Both the position numbers and the translations under genes were made by a program. From an uncultured Collinsella sp. (GTDB lineage Bacteria > Actinomycetota > Coriobacteriia > Coriobacteriales > Coriobacteriaceae), in the NCBI GenBank assembly GCA_958413765.1, contig CATYVH010000021.1, positions 1 to 30,049 of the forward strand: a stretch of 30,049 nt of DNA, in the 5' to 3' direction. Shown here piece after piece: positions 15,803 to 25,000 of this stretch (its first letter is position 1; each line of letters opens with the position of its first letter). A model generated the notes under the pieces. That model was not told the origin of the DNA and searched no databases. It saw only the letters and a list, made by a program, of their open reading frames with translations.

Positions 15803-18800
15803 ATGGCTGTGTGGGAACTGAACTGTCAATCGATGCTGTCGTCTGTGGGCGACAAGGAGCTTGCTCCCTATCTTGCGCGCCAAAAGGCGATGCGCGAGTT
15901 TTTTGAGCGTGCGCTGTTTGCCCCCAAGGACCAGGACGGCGCCAAAAATCAGGACAACAACGGCCTGTACTTTTTGGGCGCCACGACGGGCTCGGGTAAA
16001 AACTACACGGCCGAGCAGGTCACGGCAGACCTGATTGCCGGCGGCTGGGATGAGTCGGGCTGCTTTAACAAATGTCCTGGTCGCCGCACCTTGGTGTTTG
16101 TGGTTCCGGGTAAGGACAACCGAGACAACTACATTGCAAGCGTGCGCGAATTGCTGATCCATCAGGGCATGGATTCCAAAGATGCGGAGCGCATGGTGTT
16201 CGATCTTCCGCGAGCGGGTGAGAATATCAAAAACTGGATCGATGCCACGTTTGATAAGGGCAGCGTAAGGCCGCGCGATATTCCATGCCCCTTTGGAGCG
16301 AAGGACGAGGCTGTTCTTCGCGACATTACGCATGCGTGGAACAGCGCGATGGAGATCGCAGATGATCTTTTGGGCATTTTGGATAAGAAGGAACGCCTGG
16401 GAAGCGTTGTCGACCGCCTGACTCCAGAGCTGTGGGATAAGCTGGCGTTGACAGACGCGAGCTTGCGTCGAGCGGTGAGCCGTGGACGCCAGAGCATCAC
16501 GCGTGGCTTTGAGGAGATTCCCCGGATTTGGCCCTCGGCATTGCTCAACGATAAGCGCACGCCGCATGTAATTGCATGCACGCCGCAAAAGCTCGTCAAT
16601 AGAATCGATACGGTGACAGGAGCGGGCGTCGTGTTCTTTAACGCAACGGTTGCCGACGAATGCCTGTTTATCTTTGATGAGATCGACCATGCGAAGGCCG
16701 ATATGCTGTCGATGCTGGCGGCGGGACATATGAAATTTCAGCCCGACGAGATGGTGCGTATTCTTGACTGTCATTTTAATGGCGGCGTGGTTGATCCTCT
16801 GCTGCTGGGAAATCGGGACCAGTGGATGGCGGTCTATACGCATGCCTCGACCTCGGGCGAGCACGAGGGGTCAAACGCGGCCACGAGCAAGGTTTCGCGC
16901 GCAAGTGTGGAGACGGCTGCCGAAGAGATCGCCAAGGGTGCCAAGCGTATTCAAAAGATGATCGCTGCGTGTATTCAGGATATGGAGCTGCAGCAGCCTT
17001 TTGCCCTGTCTGACAAGGCGAAAGACGAGCAGCTTGCCGGTCGTCACCTGTTTGGCAGCGACGATATTTCGGTGGGCGATGGCCTGTCGAATCCCTTGCG
17101 CTATGAGTTCGATACTCGCCGAAACCGCAACATGATTACGTCTTGTGGAACGGACGAGCAGCAGACCGTCAATAAGGCGGTGCGCCGTGCGCGCGGCCTT
17201 GTCAGGATGGTGGTGGGCCATCTTGCCCGCTGTGCCACGCTTATGGACAAGCTGTACTACGGCAGCATTTCGTACAAGGATGATCTTTCGCGCAAGAATA
17301 TCATCGATGCCCTGGGCATTAGGAACGACCAGACCAACGAGAAATACTTCTGGAATTCGCTGATGCTGGCGCTGTTCTTTAAGGACCGCAAGAACGACGA
17401 AATCGATGCCGCTGACGACTCGATGTATGCGCGCGGTGTTGACTACCTGGTGATGGAAACCACCATCGACCATATGTTTACCACGTACCTGACTAATCGC
17501 GGCATTGAGCGCATGCCCGAGGCGTATCTGGCCTCCATTGCCGCCAAGGCTCCCTGCGTGTGCATGAGCGCCACCTGGAACGCGCCGACCATTAAGAACT
17601 TTGATCTGGATTATCTGGACGAAGTGCACGGCGTGGTTCGTAAGGATGCTTGGATTGGCGAGCTCAACCAGGAGATCGTACGACAGACCAAGCTATTCAA
17701 CAAGCAGGCGGCAACGGTGTATGACGTCGATGTTGTTTGGGTTGACGAGTCCAAGAAGCTTGCCGGCATGGCGGCCGTGGCCGGCGGCGCCTATGGCGGC
17801 GGTATCGTGTCGCCCGACGAGGTGTACGAGCATGCGATGGAATTCTTTGACCAGATTGGCGTGAGTGAAGGACTTGCGGTGTGCCTGCGCCGAAAGATTG
17901 CCGACAGGGTGACCACGAGCGATGCCGAAAGCATCGAGTTTGAACTAAAGCGTCTGAGCAAGACGCTCGTTGCCGTGAGCGCCTGGGCGCGTGGCGTGGC
18001 GCGCAGTGAGCAGCAGGCGGGAGCCATCTTTACGACACGACACATGGGAAACCACGGCGACTTTAATAGTTTGGTGCTGGATCTTGCCCGAGAAATCGTT
18101 GCCGAACTGGTGATTAGGAACGTTAAGCACCCCGAGGCGTCGTACGAGAAGTCGCTCGAGGAAGCCAAGGATATGGTGCCGTGCTTTAACGCTTCCGGCT
18201 GGGAGGAGGGCTGGCGCGGCGCTCAGGAACGTCTGAAGGACGGCGAGCCGACCCTGATGTTTATCAATCTTGCCGCTGGTGGCTTTTCCAAGAATCTTAA
18301 ATACGAGGTGCCGGAGAGCCTGCGTCGTACGGTGCGCCAAGTCGATTGTGGTTTTGACAACGCCGAGCGACATCCCAAGATGGACCTCGATTTTTTGTAC
18401 GTGGAGTCGCCTACGAGCCGTTTGACCTGGGGAGTCGATATGAGCTCAAAGAAGTTTGACCAGCAGGCACTGCTTGGCGTGGTCGAACAGGAGGAGCTCG
18501 TGGCGCGCGGCGAGATTCCGTTTATCCAGAAGCGCCATCGCGTGCGCACGGTACTGGCGGGCGTCGGTGGAAAACTGCCGGTGCGCGACACCCTCTCTTA
18601 CCAGGTCGAAGGCGCTCGCATCGTGGCACAGGCCGTGGGCCGCTTGATGCGTACGAGCGTAAAGATGCCGCACGTGCAAGTGATGCTCGACCGCGAAATC
18701 GCCGGCGATTGCGACTTTTCGTTCCTGCATGATTTGCCGATGGGTTACGAGCTGGAGCAGGTGGTTGGCGCCTGTGCGGCCGTCAACAATCACATGGCGG

Positions 18801-19753
18801 ACAAGAAGCAACACGCTGCCAGCAAGCAGCAGAACCTTGCTGCCTTTAGGAACAACCTGGCAAAAGAGAAGCACGAAAAGCTGGCATGGAAGGTTACCTC
18901 GTTCGATGCGCGCGAGGAAGAGCTGGCCGCCTTCGATGACGAGCGCGACTTTTATCTGCATCATTTTTGCCTGTCGTGGGAGGATCTCGCGAGCTATCCT
19001 GCGCGCAAAAGCACCGCGTTGCACATGCCGTTTGCCGCGAGTGGCTATGCGTATGCGCAGGGCGGAGCGTGTAAGGTGCCGCATTTTGAGTTTCCCAGCT
19101 ATGAGGGTGAACCTATTGAGCAGATTGCTGCCCGTCTGGAGGAGTGTTGCCGCTACAACGAGGGATTAAAGGGCGCGAAGGTTCGCCAGGTAAGCCAGGC
19201 GGCGGCTCACGTGCCCGAGTTGTTGTCGATTCGGGAGGTGCGCGAGCGCTGGTCGCGCGACGGGGTGCCCGCGACGCTGCAGCCGGCGGCAACGGCACAC
19301 ATGACACCCTATATGTTCCAAGCGGTATACCTGGGAGAGCTGGGCGAGTCTGCCGGTAGGGCCATCTTTGAGGCATATTACGACGGGCGTTACTCGCTTA
19401 CGCGCGGTGATGCGGCCCATGCCGAGACGGGTGGCGACTTTGAGGTGCTCGATGCCGCCGGCAACAAGACCGGGGTGTGGATCGACTTTAAGCACTATCG
19501 CATCGGTGCCTACGAGGCCTACAGGCGCTCCGGCGGCGAGACTACGGATGCCGAGCGCTTTAAGGCAAAGGCTCAAAAAGTTGGGGCGAAGCGCCTGTTG
19601 ATCGTCAATGTTTTGGCCGATGAAGCGGCGCTGGAGCTCCGTCAAAAGCCGATCGATGGCGAGGGGATGGTGTTCTCCTTCCCCTATATGGCAGCTGATG
19701 GAGCAATCAGTTTGGAGATGATGGAGGCGATCGGTCGTGCAATCGAAGCATAG
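15803..19753 (+). CDS. SF2 helicase with C-terminal PD-(D/E)XK nuclease (DdmD-like)
   Basis: This 1316-aa protein was assigned the ATG at 15803, seven bases after CGGAGGT. Helicase motifs are visible: Walker A GATTGSGKNY (59-68, Lys66, with Asn where Thr/Ser is usual), DEID (292-295), SAT in CMSATW (589-591) and motif VI QAVGRLMR (943-950). At the C-terminus GGDFEVLD (Asp1212, Glu1214) and VWIDFKHY (Asp1228, Lys1230) form a PD-(D/E)XK core. This helicase plus C-terminal nuclease matches DdmD of Vibrio cholerae (about 1190 aa), which degrades plasmid DNA after recruitment by the Argonaute-like DdmE. The next gene overlaps and looks Argonaute-like, which supports this. The predicted role is an ATP-dependent translocase and nuclease on invading DNA. 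Homology to DdmD is inferred from architecture and order. An alternative is a helicase from a PIWI-RE-type locus. Confidence 0.75.
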   Translation: MAVWELNCQSMLSSVGDKELAPYLARQKAMREFFERALFAPKDQDGAKNQDNNGLYFLGATTGSGKNYTAEQVTADLIAGGWDESGCFNKCPGRRTLVFVVPGKDNRDNYIASVRELLIHQGMDSKDAERMVFDLPRAGENIKNWIDATFDKGSVRPRDIPCPFGAKDEAVLRDITHAWNSAMEIADDLLGILDKKERLGSVVDRLTPELWDKLALTDASLRRAVSRGRQSITRGFEEIPRIWPSALLNDKRTPHVIACTPQKLVNRIDTVTGAGVVFFNATVADECLFIFDEIDHAKADMLSMLAAGHMKFQPDEMVRILDCHFNGGVVDPLLLGNRDQWMAVYTHASTSGEHEGSNAATSKVSRASVETAAEEIAKGAKRIQKMIAACIQDMELQQPFALSDKAKDEQLAGRHLFGSDDISVGDGLSNPLRYEFDTRRNRNMITSCGTDEQQTVNKAVRRARGLVRMVVGHLARCATLMDKLYYGSISYKDDLSRKNIIDALGIRNDQTNEKYFWNSLMLALFFKDRKNDEIDAADDSMYARGVDYLVMETTIDHMFTTYLTNRGIERMPEAYLASIAAKAPCVCMSATWNAPTIKNFDLDYLDEVHGVVRKDAWIGELNQEIVRQTKLFNKQAATVYDVDVVWVDESKKLAGMAAVAGGAYGGGIVSPDEVYEHAMEFFDQIGVSEGLAVCLRRKIADRVTTSDAESIEFELKRLSKTLVAVSAWARGVARSEQQAGAIFTTRHMGNHGDFNSLVLDLAREIVAELVIRNVKHPEASYEKSLEEAKDMVPCFNASGWEEGWRGAQERLKDGEPTLMFINLAAGGFSKNLKYEVPESLRRTVRQVDCGFDNAERHPKMDLDFLYVESPTSRLTWGVDMSSKKFDQQALLGVVEQEELVARGEIPFIQKRHRVRTVLAGVGGKLPVRDTLSYQVEGARIVAQAVGRLMRTSVKMPHVQVMLDREIAGDCDFSFLHDLPMGYELEQVVGACAAVNNHMADKKQHAASKQQNLAAFRNNLAKEKHEKLAWKVTSFDAREEELAAFDDERDFYLHHFCLSWEDLASYPARKSTALHMPFAASGYAYAQGGACKVPHFEFPSYEGEPIEQIAARLEECCRYNEGLKGAKVRQVSQAAAHVPELLSIREVRERWSRDGVPATLQPAATAHMTPYMFQAVYLGELGESAGRAIFEAYYDGRYSLTRGDAAHAETGGDFEVLDAAGNKTGVWIDFKHYRIGAYEAYRRSGGETTDAERFKAKAQKVGAKRLLIVNVLADEAALELRQKPIDGEGMVFSFPYMAADGAISLEMMEAIGRAIEA

Positions 19754-21665
19754 CCAGCCGTGTGGCTTGGGAGACATCGCGGTTTCCGAGCTTGTGTTGC
19801 GGCTTGATCCCGCGGCCGCCGAGGAGCGCTATTCTGTCTTTTGGTGCAACGTCGGTGATGCGGGCAAGCATGCCGTGGCAGACTTTATGGCCGATGTGTG
19901 CCAGACGGGCAAGGTTGTCGCGCTCACCCAGCTCGAGGACAACCGCATCTTTCTCATGGTCAAAGCGGGCGCGCGGGCGGGCGACCTTAACGCCCCACTC
20001 GGCCATGAGCAAATGGTTCCGATTAAAACTTATTGGGATGAGCTGGACGATTATGTCGCGTTGCGCCTGCTGTTCAACTCGTGTTCGCAGTTTGAGGGGA
20101 TTGAGGACGAGATCCCCAACGACGCGGGGCACCTGTATGTCATAAGCGCCAAGGGTGCTCGTCGTGATGCCGTCGAGGAAGCCGGAAGGGGTCCTGCCAA
20201 GATTGAAACGGTCGAGACCGTTATCAACGAGGATTGCACCTTCGAACTCAAGATTCGAACGTTTACCAAGCGCCGAGTGCTCATCGGTCGTGCGGCAGGC
20301 GACGAGTTAGAACTCAAGAAGATCAACAGCCAGGTGGGTTACAGGCTGTCGCCTGTGGCTACGGTGGTGCTGGCGCACGGACAAAGTGACGAGTACATCC
20401 TGCGCCGCGCCAAGGGCGATAAGCCGTCCAAACGTCGTGACCTTACGTTTTCTGCCCAAGCGGAAAAGGTCGCCTATACCAAGAAGGGCATCCTGTACCG
20501 AGAGCTGCAGATTCTTGAGCGTCGGTACAGCGATTTTGCCCAGGTGTCGCTCAGAGAGTATCCGCGTAAGAGCTTCTACAAGGTTTTGAAAAGCGAGCAA
20601 TATGCCCGCGTGGTTGCGGAACGTTCGGTGGGGCAGCGGGTCGTGGTGTCGTTTGCGCGCAAAGGGCTTGCCGGGATTGCGCGCAAACTCGCCGATCGAC
20701 TCAGCGATTCCTCCTGGGATGTGCGCGCGTCGTATAGCGGCGGGGTTGTTGACCCGTTGGCGTGGAACCTGATTGTTGTGTCTAACGAGGTTGCCGAGAA
20801 CGATGGCTATGCCCTGCACGCTGGGGTGGTGGAACAGCATGTGACGCCGGATGTGTGCGAGCCGCTGTTTAAGGCGGCGTCGAATGCAAAGGTGCGCGGC
20901 GCACAGGAGGGGATCCTGGGGGCCATGCTCAAAGAACTGCTGGTTAAGCAAGATGTTGCCGACGGACGGGTGAGGGCGTTTGACCTTGGCTCTTTTGGCG
21001 TTGAGTCGGTGACGGTCTGCGGCGTCGTCAGTGTCCCGCGCAAGGAGAAGGATAAGGTTGAACTGGATGAGCGCCTTGCAACGCTAACGATTGGCGCTGA
21101 CGGGACCATGGACTACACCTCGCATCCGATTGAGGACGGTCCCGTGGACGAGCTGGAGCTCGAGCTGCTGACGGCCGAAGGCAAACTTGACAAGGATGCC
21201 TATATCTTTGACGTGCAGGCGGGTGGACGGTCTATGCTCGCACGCGTGCGGGATACGGGCTTGACGACCTTCTCTAATAACTTTGCGACCTTGGTACGCG
21301 ATTACCAGCTTACGGGTAAGGCGGGTCGTAAGAAGGAGTTTTTCGAAAGCTACAACTCGCCCTATTACGGCATTGGCACGTTCGAACGGGCGGGGCTGAC
21401 CTGCTACTTTGTGGGCGTCAACAACGGTACCAAGGAGGACCTGGCAACGGCGATTCATGTGCGTTCGATTGAGGTACTCGAAGGCGACGATCTGTCCGAG
21501 CTGCTGGTCCAGCTGGTGAATGTGGGACTTTCGCGCCACGGGGCTCCCTCTAGATGGCCGATTCCGGTGAAATATCTCAACGAATATGCCGCGCGCGAGG
21601 GCGCGGCGGGGGAGAGCGGTGCTGTTTACAGAAATGAACATCTGTTATATGCGCTAGAAAAATAA
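19737..21665 (+). CDS. Argonaute-like MID-PIWI protein, probably catalytically inactive (DdmE-like)
   Basis: This 642-aa protein starts at GTG 19737, inside the last codons of the helicase gene (17-bp overlap), with GGAGG just upstream, so the two are translationally coupled. The C-terminal half resembles a MID-PIWI pair: a Rossmann-like part with VVSFARKGLAGIARKLADRL and VEQHV (365-369), LKELLVKQDV (398-407), a possible RNase H-type strand FDLGSFG, and near the end YYGIGTFERAGLTCYFVGV and SRWPIPVKYLNEYA, the last resembling the P-x-P-x-x-Y-A region closing Argonaute PIWI domains. I could not find a DEDX catalytic tetrad. Length is near DdmE (about 690 aa), whose PIWI is also inactive and which uses DNA guides to mark plasmids. 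The predicted role is guide-directed recognition of foreign DNA for the upstream helicase-nuclease. Sequence similarity is remote; a fold prediction would decide it. Confidence 0.55.
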   Translation: MQSKHSQPCGLGDIAVSELVLRLDPAAAEERYSVFWCNVGDAGKHAVADFMADVCQTGKVVALTQLEDNRIFLMVKAGARAGDLNAPLGHEQMVPIKTYWDELDDYVALRLLFNSCSQFEGIEDEIPNDAGHLYVISAKGARRDAVEEAGRGPAKIETVETVINEDCTFELKIRTFTKRRVLIGRAAGDELELKKINSQVGYRLSPVATVVLAHGQSDEYILRRAKGDKPSKRRDLTFSAQAEKVAYTKKGILYRELQILERRYSDFAQVSLREYPRKSFYKVLKSEQYARVVAERSVGQRVVVSFARKGLAGIARKLADRLSDSSWDVRASYSGGVVDPLAWNLIVVSNEVAENDGYALHAGVVEQHVTPDVCEPLFKAASNAKVRGAQEGILGAMLKELLVKQDVADGRVRAFDLGSFGVESVTVCGVVSVPRKEKDKVELDERLATLTIGADGTMDYTSHPIEDGPVDELELELLTAEGKLDKDAYIFDVQAGGRSMLARVRDTGLTTFSNNFATLVRDYQLTGKAGRKKEFFESYNSPYYGIGTFERAGLTCYFVGVNNGTKEDLATAIHVRSIEVLEGDDLSELLVQLVNVGLSRHGAPSRWPIPVKYLNEYAAREGAAGESGAVYRNEHLLYALEK

Positions 21666-21673
21666 AAATGTTC

Positions 21674-21702
21674 TTGCAACATACAAGCGGAGCGCATATA
21701 CT
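21674..21702 (+). promoter_or_regulatory. Sigma70-type promoter
   Basis: TTGCAA (21674-21679) and TATACT (21697-21702) are separated by exactly 17 bp, directly after the Argonaute-like gene. Transcription would begin near 21709 and run through the small ORF at 21781 into the surface protein gene at 22098. Confidence 0.65.
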
Positions 21703-21780
21703 GCAGTCATAGCGTATGAGATGGGGTCTCTAAAAGAGGCCAAGCACAGCAATTTGAGTTTATGTAGACGAGACTTGAGC

Positions 21781-22011
21781 ATGAGCACCAGCAGTTTCTC
21801 CTTTAACAACGTCAATATCGATTTCATTAATCTCGAGACCATTTATGGTTGTACTGACGGTTCTCGCACAGAGAACTGGCTTGTATCTCTGGACGAAGAT
21901 AAGCCAAGTGGCGAAGAGCTCGAGTATTTGGATGAGATTGAGCGCGAGCGGAACTATGAGTTTGGCTTTTGCGAATGCCAGGTTCGCCGCGATTCAAATC
22001 GCTCAATTTAA
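21781..22011 (+). CDS. Small acidic protein, hypothetical
   Basis: This 76-aa ORF lies in the 432-bp gap between the Argonaute-like gene and the surface protein gene. The ATG at 21781 has no good ribosome site; an in-frame ATG at 21721, twelve bases after the predicted transcription start, would add 20 residues. The product is acidic with a mixed composition (NFINLETIYG-like hydrophobic start, then ENWLVSLDEDKPSGEELEYLDEIERERNYEFGF) and ends with two Cys. The region is AT-richer than both neighbours. It could be a real small protein, or a leader for the surface protein transcript. Function unknown. Confidence 0.4.
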   Translation: MSTSSFSFNNVNIDFINLETIYGCTDGSRTENWLVSLDEDKPSGEELEYLDEIERERNYEFGFCECQVRRDSNRSI

Positions 22012-22097
22012 TTACCCCGTTATCACCTCTTTTTAATGGGGCAAGTTGGATCGACTATCTGTGTCAAACAACGGCTCACCGTGGGAAGGAATCGGCA

Positions 22098-25000
22098 ATG
22101 AGCAAGAACATGAACAAGGACATGAACGGCAAGGCTTTGGGTAAGGCCAAGGCGGCTGGACGCGTGGCGACGGTTGCTGCGGCGACGATTGCCATGACGG
22201 GCGGCTCGCTGCTGTCGCCCCTGGCCGCGGCGGCGCAGGATGCGGATGGCGTTGGCGCCGCGGGTGCAACGGCTGCGGTGATGTCGCCGCGGACGAGCGC
22301 TGCGGCCGCCGGTGCTGGCGCGGGTGCCGTGTCTGCGGCTCAGAAGGTCGCCGACCTGCAGGCTGCAGTTGATGCGGCGCGTGCCAAGGCTGCTGCCGCT
22401 AAGGCCGATCTGGAAGCGTCTGCCGCTCCCTACGATGCTGCCGCCGTCAACCAGCAGCAGGCGCAGGGCGCCTATGACGCGGCCCGCGGTGCAAGCGATA
22501 GCGCGGCTTCTGCTGCCTCGGCCGAGCTGGAAAAGCAGATGGGCACTGCACAGGACAAGGCCGATCTGGATGTCAAGGCGCTCGAGGACGCTCAGGCTGC
22601 GCTTGATGCTGCCAAGAAGAACCTGGCAGACAAGGACGAAGCCCTGACTGCCGCCCGGAAGGCATCCCGCGATGCTCAGTCTGCGCTCGAAGCTGCACAG
22701 GCTGCTGCATCCGACGCCACGCCCGAGGCCGTAGCCGCTGCCCAGGCTGCCGCAGAGCAGGCCGCGAGTGATTTGGAGCAGGCAAAGCAGCAGGTTGTTG
22801 ATGCGCAGGCCAAGCTCTCGGATGCTCAGACCGCTGCCACTGCCGCCGCTGCCAAGCAGCAGGACGCGCAGGGTAAGCTCTCGGCAGCTCAACAGGCAAA
22901 GGCCACGGCAGATGCGGACGTGGATGCCGCGCAGGCGAGCTATGACGCGGCCAAGGCCGATCTGGATCGAGCCGAGCAGGGCGCTGCGGGCCCGGAGTAT
23001 GAAGCCGCCAAGGCAAAGGTGGCTGCTGCGTCAGAGGCGCTGACGGCCGCCAAGGCCACGCAGTTGCAGCGCGAGGGCGAGCTTGCTGCCGCCGAGCAAG
23101 AGGTGACTTCCGCGGAGGGCGAGGTGCAGACTGCCCAGCAGGCAGTTGCCGCTCAGCAGCAGGTTGCTACCGAAGCCCAGTCCAAGCTGGATGCCGCTGT
23201 TGCCGCCAAGACAGCAGCCGATGCCGCTCTTGACCAGGCCAAGACCGATCATGCCAGTGCGCTCACGGAGCTGGCCGATGCTCAGGCCAAACTTTCGGTG
23301 GCCAAGGACGAGAAAGACGCTGTCGACAAGGCGCTCGATCAGGCGAAGGTTCAAAAGCAGCAGGCCGACCAGGCTGTGGCTCAGGCCCAGGCAAAGCTCG
23401 ATGCCGCTCAGGCAACGGCGAATGCATCGGCGGGGAACTACCGCCAGGGTGCCATCGCATTCTTTAAGAGTGTGGGTGCCGACGATGCGGCGGATATCAT
23501 CCTCAACTGCAAACTCGCTAGCTATAACAAGGTGGGTGAGGAGGTCGACGCGACGAGCCTGGCCAACATGAAGCAGGCGGTTGTGTGGCTCAAAGCGTGT
23601 AACGAGTATCGCGCAAGCGTTGGCCTGGGCGAGCTCAAGGTGACGTATGCCATGATGGCGACTGCCATTGCGGATGCGAACTTCTCCGACGCGAAGATCG
23701 ATCACGCCAGGCAGTTCGAAGTGGGCGAAAACGTGGCATGGAACTACGGAAGCAATCCGTTTAAGCAGTGGGTCGATCAGGAGAAGGCCGTCTTTGACGC
23801 TGCTGCCGCCTCGCTGGGCGCGACGGGCCTTACGGGAAAGGCCGCTTACGATTTTTATACGGCGCATAGTTCCGAGATTGATACCTACGCCGCGAAGCAT
23901 GGTGAATCGGTCGGCCATTACATCAACGTGATCAACCCCGATTACACCGTGACGGGCATGGGCGTTTGCACGCGAGGGACGCTGTACGGGAGTACACAGG
24001 CGCAGACATTTGTATATTCTGGTCAATGGTACAAGCCGTATAACCTCAATCCGATGACGGTTGCTGAGTATGAGGCTGCGTTGAACGCGTGGTGCGACTC
24101 TCTGGCAAATCCCGAGCAAGGCGTGGACGCGGCGCGCAACGAGCTTGCTGCGGCGCAGGGCGTTGCCAACGATGCCGGCAACAAGGTGGATGCAGCATCA
24201 CAGACCGCTGCGGCAAAGCAAGCCCAGGTTGAGCGCGCTGCCGCTGATGTTGATATCGCGACTGCCAAGGTCTCGGAGGCCCAAGCTGCCGTGGAGCAAA
24301 AGCAGGCTGCAGCCAACGCCGCCGCGCGTGCCGTGAGCGATGCCCGCGCCGATTTGAGCGCTGCCAACGCCGCAGTTGCGGCAGCGCAGGACGCCGTGGC
24401 CGCCAAGTCTGGCGAGCTCGACGTTGCTAGGGGCAAGGTGGCTGCTGCCAAGCGCGCACTGGACGCCGCTCGTACCGGTGTTGGCGACAAACAGGATGCA
24501 CTTGCCACGGCCCAGAATGAGCTGGCGGCGTACTCGGCCGATATCGCCGCTGCTCAGCGTGCGTTTGATGCGGCATCGTCTGCACTCGAAGGCGCTCGTG
24601 CCAATCAGCGCGAGGCGGAGGCTGAATTTGCTGTCGCCCAGGGCAATGCCGATCAGGCAGCTATCGATGCAGCTGCCGCGCAGTCGGAGCTCGATATGGC
24701 CCAGCTGGCTGCGAGCGATGCCAGTGCCGCCGCGGCAACGGCTCAAGCAAAGTCTGATGCAGCTGCCGCGCGTGCCTCCCAGCTTAAGAATGCCGCTGCA
24801 GCACTTGCCCAGGCTGCTGAGGACAAAGCTGCTGCCGATGCCGCGCTCGATGCCGCGGAGGTGGCCGTGAGCGATGCCGAGTACGACTTGGTGGAGGCCG
24901 ACGACGCCGTGGCGGATGCGGCTGCCACTCGCGACGCCTCTGCCGCCGCGGTTGTCCGCCTGCGCAGGATCAATCTTTCCGAAGCCATCGCCAACGGCAG

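Noticed and set aside
14379..16864. Two long minus-strand frames opposite the AAA+ and helicase genes
   Set aside because: They mirror the sense genes, lack ribosome sites and known motifs, and cover Walker-motif regions of the sense strand.
15803..19753. Cas3-type CRISPR helicase-nuclease
   Set aside because: No HD nuclease motif, no cas genes and no CRISPR array; the nuclease core is C-terminal PD-(D/E)XK.
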